From Hysterangium stoloniferum (lineage: Eukaryota > Basidiomycota > Agaricomycetes > Hysterangiales > Hysterangiaceae): DNA of 64,000 nt. Shown here piece by piece: positions 12,100 through 24,474 of the stretch (position 1 is its first letter; every line of letters begins with the position of its first letter). The position numbers and the translations under genes are program-made. The notes beneath the pieces are model-generated. The model was not told the DNA's origin and searched no databases. It worked only from the letters and a program-made list of their open reading frames with translations. The stretch is from positions 744,001 through 808,000 of the forward strand of contig WHVD01000011.1 in NCBI GenBank assembly GCA_015178975.1, in the 5' to 3' direction.

Positions 12100-13499
12100 A
12101 TGCCAGGGCTTTCACATAAAAATTTCTCAGCCTGGATTACCATGGACAAGGCTGTTCTCCCAGTATATCAGGAACAAAAGGAAAACAATACTTGTAGCGG
12201 ATGGATCCCCAGTTCTGTTGGACAGGTTGGCGTGTCTCAATGCTTTTTAGGTACTCCTTTCGTCTAATAACAAACAGAATTTCTCTGTGTGGTGGAAAGA
12301 TGACAGTAAATCACGCATTGCAACCTCTGGTCATGTGTTCATTGACGGACGGGATGTGGCGTCTGCAATCATGAGGGCTGGACGGACGAAGCCAGTAGAA
12401 CGATCTGGCGCGAAAACTAGTGCACGGCAACTAAAACCTTTCATATTTTCAGTTTTGAATTTAACGGGTATGATTTCGTATGATTCCACTCGCTAATATT
12501 CTGATTGATTTTCGATTAGACGACGATTCAATAGCGAATCCATGTGACCCTGCTTTGCAGGAGATGGGCACAATTAAAGTATATTGCTATAATGGCAGAC
12601 CCACACACCATTAAACCTCTTGTCAAAGGTCGAGATAACCCGTGTCAAAATTGGCGACGAGGTCCCCTTTAATGGATATGAAGCGCAAGATCACGGACCT
12701 GTTCATGAAAGGGCAAAGAAGCTGGGTGCACACTGCACTTCGTAGGCCGTCCCTATCTTTGCGTAATACCTTTTTAAGATATTTTATTTACTTTTAATAT
12801 TCTTTTAGGTTTGGCCCCAGCAAACGCACGGCTTCTTCAAGAACAGTTGCCGTCTCCACCGCACCGTACGATAAACACAATTCTGATCCACATGTTACTT
12901 TCATTTTTAAATATAGGAGTGCAGGTTGTATTTCTTTCAGATCTGCTAACTGTCTGTTAAATTGATTATATCAGATCTCCTTCGGGCGCAGAATATAATA
13001 AGTAACGGCCCAGGAGTTTCGAGTGCGATTCATGATCCTGACGAAGTCATCGTCATATCGGATAGCGAAGACAGTAATGAACAAGTATATTTTTCAGTAA
13101 ACCAGATGCCTTCGTGTTTGACGAATTTGGTTGTAGGACGACAGGGCACCCTCGGCAAAGAGACTGAGACTTGATTCCGGCTCGGAAACTCCATCCTCCC
13201 AAACCCTTCGTACGGCGGTAGATGCAGTTGATGTGAGGCGAGTTATGGACAGTCCTCCACCGTCCAATAATGCCGAAATGGAAGACGGCCAGTTTAGTCT
13301 TGGAGTTCCCACTTTGCTTCAAGACCACAATTCAAGCCAAACTGAACCAGATGATGAGGATGAAAATCAACTCCAGTTTGGAGCACCCATAATGCTCGAT
13401 CAAACAGAGAACATTGGGGGAAATAACCAAGATAAGGGGAAACAGTTGACGAACAAGAGCCGCGGACATCCGCGGATGAGCAGGCAACGGGCACCCTAG
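12100..13499 (+). CDS. DUF7918 domain protein
   Basis: A basidiomycete family of unknown function. Exons: 12100-12225, 12278-12467, 12520-12578, 12629-12741, 12809-12924, 12975-13084, 13137-13499, giving 358 aa in consistent phases. Family landmarks appear in order: an early AWITMDKAVLPVY strand, a Cys-Ser-Gly-Trp-Ile-Pro motif with FSVWWKDD, VFIDGRDV, KPFIFSVLNLTDDD, MGTIKVEITRVK, HERAKKLGAHCTSFG, and a VTFIFKYRS strand before a helix. After the domain comes EVIVISDSED, a hydrophobic core followed by acids that resembles a SUMO-interacting motif (inference). The C-terminal 120 residues are polar and low in complexity. The 50-bp intron 12579-12628 ends in AAG and is needed to hold the frame. 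Confidence 0.82.
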
Positions 13500-15030
13500 T
13501 AGATTGAGTCGTCACAGAAATTTTAGGCTGAGGATATAGATATTATATAAAGCAATATTTTACCCATGATTATCGCTTCCTTCCTGCTTGTCACGAAATG
13601 ATGGGTGTTGGTAATTGAAACACTGACTTCTGAGGGAGTCAATGTTGATCAACACTGCTGGGAGACCTGAGGAGCTGGTCAAATGTTGGAGAGGCGAGCT
13701 TGTGAACGAAGGGGAATGCATGTGAGCTGATCGGGAATTGTCAGTTAGTTAAGGAATGTCGGGCGACCGCACTGTGAGATGAGTCGGACCGAGAGGAAGA
13801 GACCAGATGAGACATCAAATTATTGTCGTATAAAAATGCAGAAGAGAGGGACAAATATGCCAGTCTGATCATTGTCCAGAAGGGCACGAGATCACAGTTG
13901 TTGCGGGAGTGACGCTTGGTTGTGTTCTGTCTGATATGGGTGGGACATTTGGGAAGGGCGTACGGCCATTGAAAATGAAGCTAATGTAATCAAGAAATGG
14001 TACACTTTCAAAGACCTACAGGATGGTTCATCTGTAAACATTTAGAGATTTGAAGGGTCAACTGCTGATTCAAAAAAGGTTTAAGCATCTTTGTGAAGAC
14101 CGTGCTTAATCTTAATTATAAAAAGATAAACGAGTGTAGGTATAGTCTCACTGGGCAACCACCCCCAAAGGCAAATAATGCAAAGAGTTTGTAAACGTTC
14201 TGCGATGGTTTGACTTGTGCAAGTACTAAATGAATACTAATATTGCATTAGCCGCGTCGTCCTGATAGGGCGAAACCGATGGAAGTAAGGAAATTAATGG
14301 TGAAAAGCTACAGAAGGAGGTCTCTAACCACCTTAAAATTGGTTGAGCGATTCGGAGATCGAAGAAACCGTGAATTGTCTCCTTTGTGACCGACATCAAA
14401 GAATTCTATAATGGCTCAGGATATGTGGAATTAAAAGTTTAGGATATTTTTGCCTTAAAGACTTCCTTCTTACGGATAGCCATCAGTATTGTTTAATGAA
14501 GAGCGGACGGGCGGTGAATCATGGCGACTAGAAGCGTCTGGTTAATACCGATCCGAAATGGAATATTGTTTTGAGTTCTCAACCAATGAAGAGTGGATGA
14601 AAAGGCGAACGTATCATGTGGCCGTCAGACAAGTCTAGGACAACAATTTTAGCATTTCAAACCCACACTTATTCAGAGTTGGTGTTAAGAGCGTCGTAGT
14701 TCAAGGTTGAAGTAGTGCCTACAAACCTCTAAATGCCCCTTCTCGCATGTAAGGCAATATGTATTCAGGCAACAACGTACCTATCGCGTCATCTATAGTC
14801 GCGATTCTTTCGATTCCATCCTAATAGGAGCTGTGGTCATATGGCTTTGTATGACGACCTGACGTTGCCCCATGCGATTATGTGTAGATATTAGCTGTTT
14901 TGAATTTGGCGCTATCCTATTAGCTCTGTCGAAATTCCCTCAAAGGTTCTCCGAAGTACCTCACAGTTTTACAGGGAAGACCATCGACCAGAAATTCTTC
15001 TGTTTGACAGCGAGGAGCACTCTGTTTTGG
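13500..15030. other. Intergenic, no gene seen
   Basis: About 1.5 kb without a convincing coding exon, RNA gene or repeat. It contains the presumed promoter of the UPF0014 copy starting at 15031. Confidence 0.5.
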
Positions 15031-15091
15031 ATGGACAACGACGCAGCGGCACCAGGATCGAAGACTCACCTCACATGGGGTAGCATAACTC

Positions 15092-15396
15092 TGTTGAAAC
15101 AGTTGAATAACTCTTGACAAACACCCTGTGAGTGTGAGGAAAGTAAACACTTAATGTATTCAACTGTGAAATAACTACATACCTGTGAGTGTGAGGAAAG
15201 TAAACACTAAGGAGACTTTCCCACACCCACAGCGGAGTATACTACAGGGTGCTTACCTAAGCACCTACACATCAGTTACCTTACTAGGTAACTCACTCAA
15301 TACTGCACCTACAGTGCTGGGAAAAATACTACAAATATCAGAAAAATATAGGGAACATCATAGACTATGTAAGAGCTGTAATATCATACTCTAACA
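15092..15396 (-). repeat. Copia 3' LTR
   Basis: 305 bp; on the element strand runs from TGTTAGAGTATG to GTTTCAACA. It contains two copies of CCTGTGAGTGTGAGGAAAGT (plus-strand reading) about 60 bp apart. Near-identical to 20264-20568. Confidence 0.95.
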
Positions 15397-15405
15397 CTCC
15401 CACCT
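15397..15405 (-). other. Copia polypurine tract
   Basis: On the element strand GGTGGGAG lies immediately before the 3' LTR, the expected site for priming plus-strand DNA synthesis. Confidence 0.75.
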
Positions 15406-15417
15406 GATGAGACAGCT

Positions 15418-18400
15418 CTATGCTAGTCCCAGTAGTTTTCGTAAGTATTCTACCTTTGGCTTAGCCAATGGTTTTGTCAATAAATCAGCAGGCATCTCTG
15501 AAGTAGGGAGATGAACAACTTTGATCTTCCCACTATCAACTTCCTGCCTTAACCAATATGTTCTCAAATCCAGATGTTTCATACGGCCATGATGTTCAGG
15601 ATCTCTGGCAACTGCAATAGAAGATTGGTTGTCAAGATACAAAGTGGATGCAGTCTTTTGAGGATATCCCAATTCCTCAAATAAGTTTCGCAACCATAGC
15701 ACTTCCTGACCAGCTGACACTGCTGCAATATACTCTGCTTCAGTAGTAGAGAGAGTTACAATAGTCTGGAGTTTGCTCTGCCAGCTAATGGCTCCAGTAC
15801 CCATCTTAACCACATATGCACCAGTAGATTTTCCAGTTGACTTATCACCTCCATGGTCAGCATCTGAATAAGACACAAATAATTCCCTGTCATTACTAGG
15901 GCCAAAGGTCAAGCCCAAGTCAAGGGTGCCTTTGAGATATCGAAAGAGATGTTGTACTGCTAGCCAATGAGCCTTTCCTGGATTGTGATTAAATCTGGCT
16001 AATACTCCAACAGTATAGGCAATGTCTGGACGAGTGGCAACAGCCAAATACATAAGAGAACCAACAGCATGGATGTATGGAATGTCCTTCATGTATGCAA
16101 TCTCTTCAGGAGACACTGGAGCCTGGTCTTTACTCAATTTTGAGTTAGGTATCATAGGTGTACCAATGGGATTGCAGTCAGCAAGACCATAACGCTGTAA
16201 CATGTCCAAGATGTATTGACGCTGTGATAGAGTAATAGTACGCTTTGTCCTGTCTCTTTCAATGCCAACACCTAACAAGTAAGAAGTAGGACCAAGATCA
16301 TGCAATTTGAAGTGGCTCTTTAGATCATCTTTGAGCTTTTTGATAGCCTCCTTGGATTTAGATGCAATAGTCATGTCATCTACAAATACTGGTATAATGA
16401 CTTTGACATCACCCTTTTGGAAGACCCAAATGCTATGATCGCATAGCACTTATTTGAAACCCAAACTGAGCAGGACAGCATTCAACTTCTTGTGCCAGAT
16501 ACGAGGTGACTGGCGTAAACCATATAGTCCTTTCAGAAGAAGTAAGAACTCATCACGAGCACCTTGGTGAAAACCTTCAGGTTGCTGCAAGTATACTTCC
16601 TCTTCAAGTTCACCATTCAAGAATGCAGAGGAGATATCTACACTCTCAAGTTCCATGTCCTCCAGTGCAGCCAATGCTAGGACAGCACGCAAAGTGGCCC
16701 ATTTGGCAGTAGGAGCAAAGGTATCAGTGAAGTCAAACCCTGGTCGTTGTGCATAGCCTTTTGCAACAAGACGAGCTTTGAACTTGTCAATTGACCCATC
16801 CTTCTTACGCTTGATCACAAACACCCAACGAGAGCCAATAGCTTTACGACCCTCAGGTAGTTTAGCAAGGCGAAAAGTGCCATTTTCAAGCAGGGATTGC
16901 ATTTCTGCATATGCAGCGTCATACCACTTGTCAGCATCAGGACTTTGTAAGGCCTCTTTGAGAGTTCTCGGTGCATCATCATGAGCACTGGCCTTGTAGG
17001 CAAACTCAAAGGCTTCATCCACACCAATGTAAAGATCTCCCTCACTGGCAGCTAGGGCTTCTTCCTCAGACTCAACTGGAGGAGGAGAATGTAGTGGAGA
17101 ATCCTCTGCCTCATCACTGGACTCAACTACAGGAGTAGATTCTCTATAGTTGTGGATGTGAGCAGGGTCAACTTGCCAGAAACGCTTAGGAGGAACTCTG
17201 TTTCTGGGTGGATTGCGACGTGGTTGAGGAGGAGGACTCGGTGAACGTTCAGAATGTTCAGAATTAGAATCAGAGTTGGAACTAGGACCAGGAGGCAAAG
17301 CATTATTCTGACCATCTCCCACTGGATTTGGTTCCTGTGGAGCTTCCATCTGATTAGGCTGGGCTCCCACCTGAATAGACCTAGAGGGTCCAGGAATAAA
17401 CAAATCAATAAATTGTGGAGTATCAGGAAGAACATCAGGAGCAGTAGGAGTAGAAGGTATGGCAGGTTTAGACAAGCCTGGTAAGACTCTCTCATCAAAG
17501 ACAGCATTATTACTGATAATAGTCTTCTTAGTCAAGGGATTGTAAAACATCCAACCCTTATAATCTGGAGGATATCCAATAAAGACACATTTCTGTGTAT
17601 GAGAGCCAAGTCCAATACGTTGATCCTTCTGTACATGCACATAAGCAGTACAGCCAAATACCCTAAGATGTGATACTTCTGGTTTCCTACTATGCCAAAC
17701 AGTATAAGGCACAGAATGCTTAAGAGCAGTGGTAGGTGAGCAGTTGCGCACATGAGTAATGGCAATGACAGCATGTCCCCAGAATGAGGGAGGGAGGTGG
17801 GATTCAGCCATAATTGAAGTAGCCCCTTCTTCCAATGTTCTGTTGAAGCGTTCAGCAACCCCATTCTGATGTGGTTCATTCCGCACAGTATGCTGCCGGC
17901 TGATGCCAGCAGTGGAAAGGAAGGTATCAAACTCCTTAGACATATATTCTCCACCCTTGTCATCTCTGAATATCTTGATCTTCTGACCAAGCAAGTTCTC
18001 CACTTTAGCCTTATATTGCTTAAATGCCTGAAAGGCATCACTCTTATTTTTGAGTAATGCAATCGAAGCATAGCGTGAGGCATCATCAATGAAAGTGATC
18101 CAGTAGCGAAACCCTTCCACAGTTTGTGTAGGCAAGGGACCATGAACATCACTGTGAATGAGTGCAAGTGGTTTAGTATAGCGTGTTGTTGCTATTTTAT
18201 TAATCACTCTGTTCTGTTTTCCAGCCAAACAAGGTTCACAAATAGGATCAGGAGACGTGTGAGAGTCAATCTTTATCCCACCAACCAAATCACCTTTGAG
18301 GAGCTTCTGGATATCGGCATGATTGAGATGATTAAAGCGACGATGCCAAAGTGTGGAGTCCAAGGGACAGGTTGTAACAAGACCTGCATAATCCGTCATA

Positions 18401-19662
18401 GGTACTGTCATTCCATCCAAATAGGCCTGGTTATGTTCATTGACTGTGGCAGTGAAACGCAAGACCTTTCTCAAATAGAAAGACATGGTGGAATGAAAGA
18501 TAGAGACACGGAAATTCTTTCTCTTTGTCAAATACAAGACGGAGAGGAGGTTACTTGTGAGATGGGGAACATGGAGAACCCTTTCAAACTCTATTATTAC
18601 ATTTCCATTCCCTTTAGGCTTAAACCGCACTGCTCCTATCCCTGCAGACATAACTATTTGTCCATTTGCAACTTGGATAGGTGTTTGAAACAGGGTATAA
18701 CTTGAAAACCAATGACGATGGGGAGTCATGTGCGAAGAAGCACCTGTGTCAGCAGTCCAGTCAGAACTAGCATTGACAAGGAGAGCACAAGATGGATCGG
18801 TAGAGTCAGGGATAGAAACACTTGCATTTCCAGCACTCTCTGGTTTCTTCTCCTCTGATACCTTGTCAGACGCATTAGCTTTGTCAGCCTTAGCAGTCTT
18901 TCTTTCTTTATACTCCTTTTTCTTCTGCTCAACTTTGGCCTTTGCCTGTTTCTGTGCATTTGCATACTCGTAACAATTGTCTTGGGTGTGGGTGGAACCA
19001 TTGCAGAATGTGCAAGGAACTTTACCAGAAGTGTTGGAAGTCTTTGACACAATTTTGTTCGCCGTCTCTAAACTTCTGGCAGACTGCAAACTCTCTTGTG
19101 ATGCAAAGTGAGTTTTGACATCAGAGAATGTGATAGCAGTATTCATCATTAAAGATGAAGTCCACACAGAGTCAGATTCAGGCAGAGAACGAAGTAAAGT
19201 GAGAGCAGCAAGCTCATCATCCAGCATGGCAAGAGTGTACCCCTTTGGACGCAAGTTCTGGACACGTGCACAAACCTTGTCAACACGACTCATTAATGAA
19301 GTTAGAGATTCATCAGGTTCCTTCCGAATATTAAAGAGGTCATTGTAGGCACTAAAACGAACTGCAGGGAGTTGTTTATTATGTGCCTTGTCAATTTTAG
19401 ACCACATATCATCAGGACCATCATCAATGTCAACATGGGTGCACTGTGTAGGTCCAAGAGAGCGCCATATGATACCAGCTGCTTTATTGGAGCGCTCCAA
19501 CCAGGCAGACTGTAAACTAGTCTCACTAGGTTGTTTTTCTTTGCCAGTGGCAATAGAGAGACAGTTCTCCATACGCAAAAGACCAATTACGTCATGTCTC
19601 CAATCCTCATAATTATTCTCTCCCAATATGACACTACGTTTGTAAGTATCACTGGATGCCAT
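15418..19662 (-). CDS. Copia Gag-Pol polyprotein, one internal stop
   Basis: A single reading frame of about 1414 codons interrupted only by TAA at 16450-16452, near residue 1071 in reverse transcriptase. Domains in order: UBN2-type Gag; zinc knuckle CTFCNGSTHTQDNC near residue 217; aspartic protease with DTGASSHM near 304; GAG-pre-integrase LWHRRFNHLNH; integrase core with HSDVHGPL near 501 and the later NGVAERFNRTL; a Pro/Ser-rich linker; reverse transcriptase with its FVDD active site near 1094; RNase H with TEAEYIAAVSAGQE. The order protease-integrase-RT is diagnostic of Ty1/copia. The stop makes this copy non-autonomous as read, unless bypassed. Confidence 0.95.
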
Positions 19663-20250
19663 GACACGTCAATATCCACCAAGAATTTAACTTAAAAAGA
19701 ACTAAGTAATTGGACTTGCAGTTGTAACACCGCCTTGCTCAACAGGGTTACCGTGATATTGCAAGGAAGGTAAAAACAAAGGCCCACTGAAGAGCACAAT
19801 GCCAACAGTTCAAGTTCAATGTATCTAAAAGACCGTGTTAAAAAGGGAAAATGACGTGGCACAGACCCAGATGATACTGTGAAGTGCTTGAGGTGTGAGG
19901 GAAGAGTGTGACTGGAGAGAGAGGTGACAGGGTGTGACAGGGTGAGTCACAAGGGTGATAAAAATGAAGTTGCCCAAAAAAGGGAAATTGAGCGACGACA
20001 AGCGATTTGGAGCGTGGGAATATATTTCCTTTTATGGACACGGGCGCCTAAATGGGCGAAAAATGCGCACAATCACAGATGTGAGATGTGAGTCCAAAAA
20101 GCGACCAAATCAGGCCAAAATCCAAGGAGATATAACCAAAATAAAATCCAAACGCAATGTAGAGTGTTTTGGACAAGTAGAAGTTGTCAGAAAAGATGTG
20201 CAAAGTGATGGATTGCGCAGATGACAACTGGATGTACCGGTTTAGAAGCC
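19663..20250 (-). other. Copia untranslated leader
   Basis: About 590 bp between primer site and Gag start. No ORF of note; presumably it carries packaging signals (inference). Confidence 0.5.
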
Positions 20251-20263
20251 GGGGCCCATAACC
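20251..20263 (-). other. Primer binding site, half initiator tRNA-Met
   Basis: The 13 nt next to the 5' LTR read GGGGCCCATAACC on the plus strand. This contains the GGGCCCATAACC of the anticodon arm of eukaryotic initiator tRNA-Met rather than its 3' end. It fits priming by a tRNA cut in the anticodon loop, as established for Drosophila copia. Confidence 0.7.
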
Positions 20264-20568
20264 TGTTGAAACAGTTGAATAACTCTTGACAAACACCCTG
20301 TGAGTGTGAGGAAAGTAAACACTTAATGTATTCAACTGTGAAATAACTACATACCTGTGAGTGTGAGGAAAGTAAACACTAAGGAGACTTTCCCACACCC
20401 ACAGTGGAGTATACTACAGGGTGCTTACCTAAGCACCTACACATCAGTTACCTTACTAGGTAACTCACTCAATACTGCACCTACAGTGCTGGGAAAAATA
20501 CTACAAATATCAGAAAAATATAGGGAACATCATAGACTATGTAAGAGCTGTAATATCATACTCTAACA
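20264..20568 (-). repeat. Copia 5' LTR
   Basis: 305 bp, identical to 15092-15396 except for one C/T difference. It should hold the element promoter. Confidence 0.95.
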
Positions 20569-21806
20569 AACTCTAGCATTTTCATTCATCGTCCTTGACG
20601 CAGTCCTATCTTGTGTTTTCCGTTTGAAAATTGGGACCTCACTTGTAATTGCGGCTGTACAATGCGTGGGCCAGCTTGCACTCGTTGCACTCATGCTGAA
20701 GAATGTTTATATACCAATGACCCTTGGGTAGTTGCCGCTATTGCTTGTACGTGGTGCAGAGATATACCGCATTAACAGTCAATGACCTCTGCTGATGTTT
20801 TGCCACACAAGTCTCCTTAATATCTTCGGAGCGTCTGAGACCATTGTAAATCGTTCACCCAGACGTTATAAACATATGGTTCGTTCATCCTTACTTTTCC
20901 AGGGGGAAGAGATGGTTCATGGCGGCGTATATGCAGTTCCCTGCTGTTCTCTTTGCAATGATGATATCCACTATTCCTCTCTCGGTGACAGCAACGCGTT
21001 TTATGATGAAAATTGATTTTTTTTTGGAAACCTGACTAATATAGTGAGACTATGTTATTTATATGCGGCCGTCATCCGTATGCTGAGGCAGTTGATATGA
21101 CAGCACCTATCGTCGGAATGCTCGCCGGCGCTCCATCTCGGGGATGGTCGTTGTATTGTCGACTGTACTGCGCGAACTTGAGGAGAATAGAGATAAGTTT
21201 GAGACTTACCTGGCCTTTGGTGCTTCACGGCTGGAGGCATCAGTGCCTATTGCCCAACAAGCCCTTCTGATGGCAATAACAATAACACCTATTGTAAATC
21301 AAATGAGGTCATTTTGGGCAATATTACCTTACACTCAGGCTTATATGATTGCTGCGGCAGCGCTATCGGTATTATTGCAATTCATGGGGTGATGACTGGG
21401 GCGATTCTTGGGGGAAGTAACGTTGAACAAGCTGCTAGGTTGCAAAATAAGCATTCTTTCCATTTTGCCCATGCGCATAAGGGCATGCTGATATACGGCT
21501 CTGGCGTGGCGGTGATTATATTCTGCAGTGCCAGCACGTTCTTGGGATCAATTATAGCGACAATGTCCTGCCTCGCAATAGTCACTGATATACAACATCG
21601 AATACGACTTGACCGCATCGAATCGAGAGAACATGTCGTGGGGCGTGTGTAAAATCTGTTTAATGATCGCAGCGAGCATCAAGAACGACATCTGGAATCG
21701 CAATTAAATTAAGCTGGAGGGACAGGAGCATGAGCGACTGCCAGGAAACGCGGACTAGGTAGTAGATACTAGACAACCGACACTTTGGGTGCTTTAAATA
21801 TTTATA

Positions 21807-22148
21807 CTCGAACCCCTCTTAACCCATACCTCTGATAACACATAACCCCTTGTATCCCATAGCTCAAGCCATCCACCAACTTGCTTTGTAGGGCCTTACC
21901 AGACCTCTCAAAACCCATAACCCTTCATACCCATACCTTGGGCCGTCCACTGACGGGTATGGTGTTGAAATAGTAGATAGAAGGACACAGAAGTCACCAG
22001 AAGTGACCAAACTCAGACTCAGACTCAAACTCGAATGACCGGCGGTGGTAGATTGCCAACACGCAGATAGCGCTACGGTAAGTACATGTGGGTACATATG
22101 GGTCCAAACCACACACAACGAACATATGGGTTAAGAGGGGTTTGACTG
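21807..22148. mobile_element. MITE with TA duplication (342 bp)
   Basis: Left end CTCGAACCCCTCTTAACCCATA and right end (reverse complement) CAGTCAAACCCCTCTTAACC match over about 20 bp. TA flanks both ends (21805-21806 and 22149-22150). It has no ORF. Size, termini and TA target suggest a Tc1/mariner-type non-autonomous element. The interior contains degenerate AACCCATA repeats. Confidence 0.75.
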
Positions 22149-24474
22149 TATACGCTATATACAGGTGGAATCGCTGTCGCTTAGTTCATTTCTAGAGAAT
22201 TATATATAGTTTTGGGTATTGAATGGTGTAATACAGGCCCAATCAAATTTTCGAGCCTTGGCATGAGCGTTGGACCGTGACTTTGACCTGTTGTTTCACC
22301 AACCTTTGCACCTACCGATTGGTCAGAGTCAGATGAATACACAGTACTTTCAAGCTATTATTCTCGCCAGTCATCACCGATGCTTGATAGTGCATCTTGT
22401 TCAAGATAATCCCTGGAACTATAAAATATAATGGCAATCATCAGCTTTCTTCAACCAAGTTGCACCTTCCGTTCATTTGTTCAACATAATCCATAGTTAA
22501 TCTACTCTATTTTTCAATGTTTACTACTGCTTTGTAATCTTTGAGTTTTGGCTTATCCCTGCCTCCGTATTACGCTTGTGCAACCCATCCGGTCAGACAG
22601 ACAGACAAGACAAGGCTAGCATCGATCATTCGACAAACTAGTCCCCGAGTTCGCTAAAATTACGTAATCTTCTCATCTTCTGAGAAAATCCTGAAGTTTC
22701 TGGTTGTTCTATTCTGTTTTTGCATCAGGGGTCCGTGGGGATGGCAGACTATTGCGTCGATTTGAACCTAGTTCCGACATGTCTCTCACGCTAGAGGCTA
22801 CTCCACATTACGACATCCAGGTCGTGTCTGGGGACGTTCCAATCACAAGGATACACTCGGTCATTTGCCCTAGCTTCCATCGCGACGAAGATAATAATTC
22901 ATTCACTGATTTTTTGACGACATCCAGGCCAACCACCTTATCTTAAGCCTTGACGATTAACCGAACTAATATTCACGTCCCTAATACGGATCAGTGGTTA
23001 CTTCAAGCTTTCTATGACAGATCAATGGTCCGAGATTGGTGAACACTAATTTGTCACTCAGCACTAGTCATCGCTGAATTCTATGCCTTTGCGGATATTA
23101 CACGTAATGGAACTTCAACGGAAGCTTATATGACGAAACGCAAACTCTTGGAGGATATCCCACGTTTTATGTCATATCCTCTGGTTTCGTCTTTAAAATG
23201 TTCTCACTTGTCGATGTGTCCAGTCTGGTTCTCGTCGATCTTACTATACAGCTGCTTTATCTAGGCCTCGTAAACTTAAAGTACTTATATGGCCCCATAG
23301 AACACAAGCACCGAACGCAAAGGTCTTAAGGCACGTAGCCGATTATTTATATTTAATGCTAAAGGAACAGGACGCAATAAGACCCCCCCGGTACTCTAAT
23401 TCAGTTTACAGCAAGCTTAAAGCTTTCACTACTTACAAGTAAGTTACAGATTGTGGTGCTATAGGTGACCCTCCGAATTATCAACTCGTATAACAGGGAT
23501 TACTGCTTTGGAGCATCAAGGGCCAATCCCGACGCGTAGCGGCCGGGCGTCTATTACGAATTGCTGCAGCATAATTGATAATCTGTCCATAAAAGCATCT
23601 TACTCCGGGGAGAGCAGCGGGGGAGTGCATCGTGCCTTAGATAGTCCCTTCGGTTGTGAGAAGTTTCATACTTTGCCTTGGCTCCCGTGATATCGACAGG
23701 CCTAATGCCCCTGCCGATGGTCGCGAGAATTCACCCCATACCTGCACCGATCCCCCCAGCCGACTCACCGCCAAACGGCACCTTGAGGCATATGGTGCAA
23801 TGCTGCATACATGTAACAAATCCTCAACCCACACCCCCCGGCTGAGGTATTTTAGTCAAATATACAAGACATGTCTTGACCAAAGGAGTTGAAGTACTTG
23901 CATAATTCCTGCATCCAATGAATTGCTGTGGACCTTTAATACACTACAGGCCCCACTTTCACGCGATCAAACTTTCTTTTCCCTGGTCCGGTCCGTCCCT
24001 TTTACGTCTCAAGCAAGTCATCTCAAATCATTACTAATTCAGACAACCTCCAAAAAAACCCGACATAGGGCAATTACTCCTATGTCTATATTCGGCTAAA
24101 ATTACCGGGACTCATGATCTTTAGTGACCTTATTTATTCTGAGATCCTCGAAGCCGACTACATATTGTCTTCTTCCCCTCTTTCTGATGACAATCGATTC
24201 GGAAAACAAAGTAACCCTTGGGACAGAGGGAAAACTCAACTTTCTGGTATGTTCGGACAAGACATGCAATATATCCATCAGATCGAAATCACTGATCTCC
24301 ACAATAATGCAGGACCTTAAAGCTAGTCAGAACTCTTATGTGTCCTATCATCCTAAAGAGTACTATTTTCCTTTTTTCTCGACTCTGGCCAAAGTGACCA
24401 TCTTTCACTTTATCGCTATTTATCAAGGTTAACAGTTTGTATGTACGTCTCAGGAATTACAACCAGGTCCCAGT
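22149..24474. other. Long intergenic stretch
   Basis: 2.3 kb without a gene I can support. Short ORFs (for example 22704-22946 and 24114-24320) show no family pattern. A run of seven C lies near 23383. The last few hundred bases are probably the promoter of the aminotransferase. Confidence 0.45.

Larger units (their letters stand above)
15092..20568 (-). mobile_element. Ty1/copia LTR retrotransposon, full length
   Basis: A 5477-bp element on the minus strand with 305-bp LTRs at both ends, perfect target duplication AACTC (15087-15091 and 20569-20573), primer site, gag-pol and polypurine tract. The two LTRs differ at a single base that I could find (15229 versus 20406), so insertion is recent. 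It lies in exon 1 of a UPF0014 gene copy. Confidence 0.97.
15031..21652 (+). pseudogene. UPF0014/FetB-like gene split by copia
   Basis: Relative of bacterial FetB and plant ALS3 membrane proteins. Coding sequence starts at 15031 (MDNDAAAPGSKTHLTWGSITL) and stops at the transposon. It resumes in frame at 20574 (AFSFIVLDAVLSCVF), once the 5-bp target duplication is counted once. The downstream part follows the intact paralogue at 27026-28284 exon by exon up to a stop at 21652. Independently of the insertion it has a 1-nt deletion near 20725 (NVY...DPWVV) and another frame break near 21132 (LAGA...ISGMVV), and its intron borders are partly eroded. It therefore seems dead through several lesions, not only through the retrotransposon. 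Confidence 0.85.

Noticed and set aside
12579..12628. Apparent frameshift in the DUF7918 gene
   Set aside because: A 50-bp intron (GTATAT...AAG) joins MGTIK to VEITRVK in frame.
15185..15394. 69-codon ORF in the copia LTR, repeated at 20357-20566
   Set aside because: It lies in the LTR on the strand opposite to the element and has no known domain; it is duplicated only because the LTR is.
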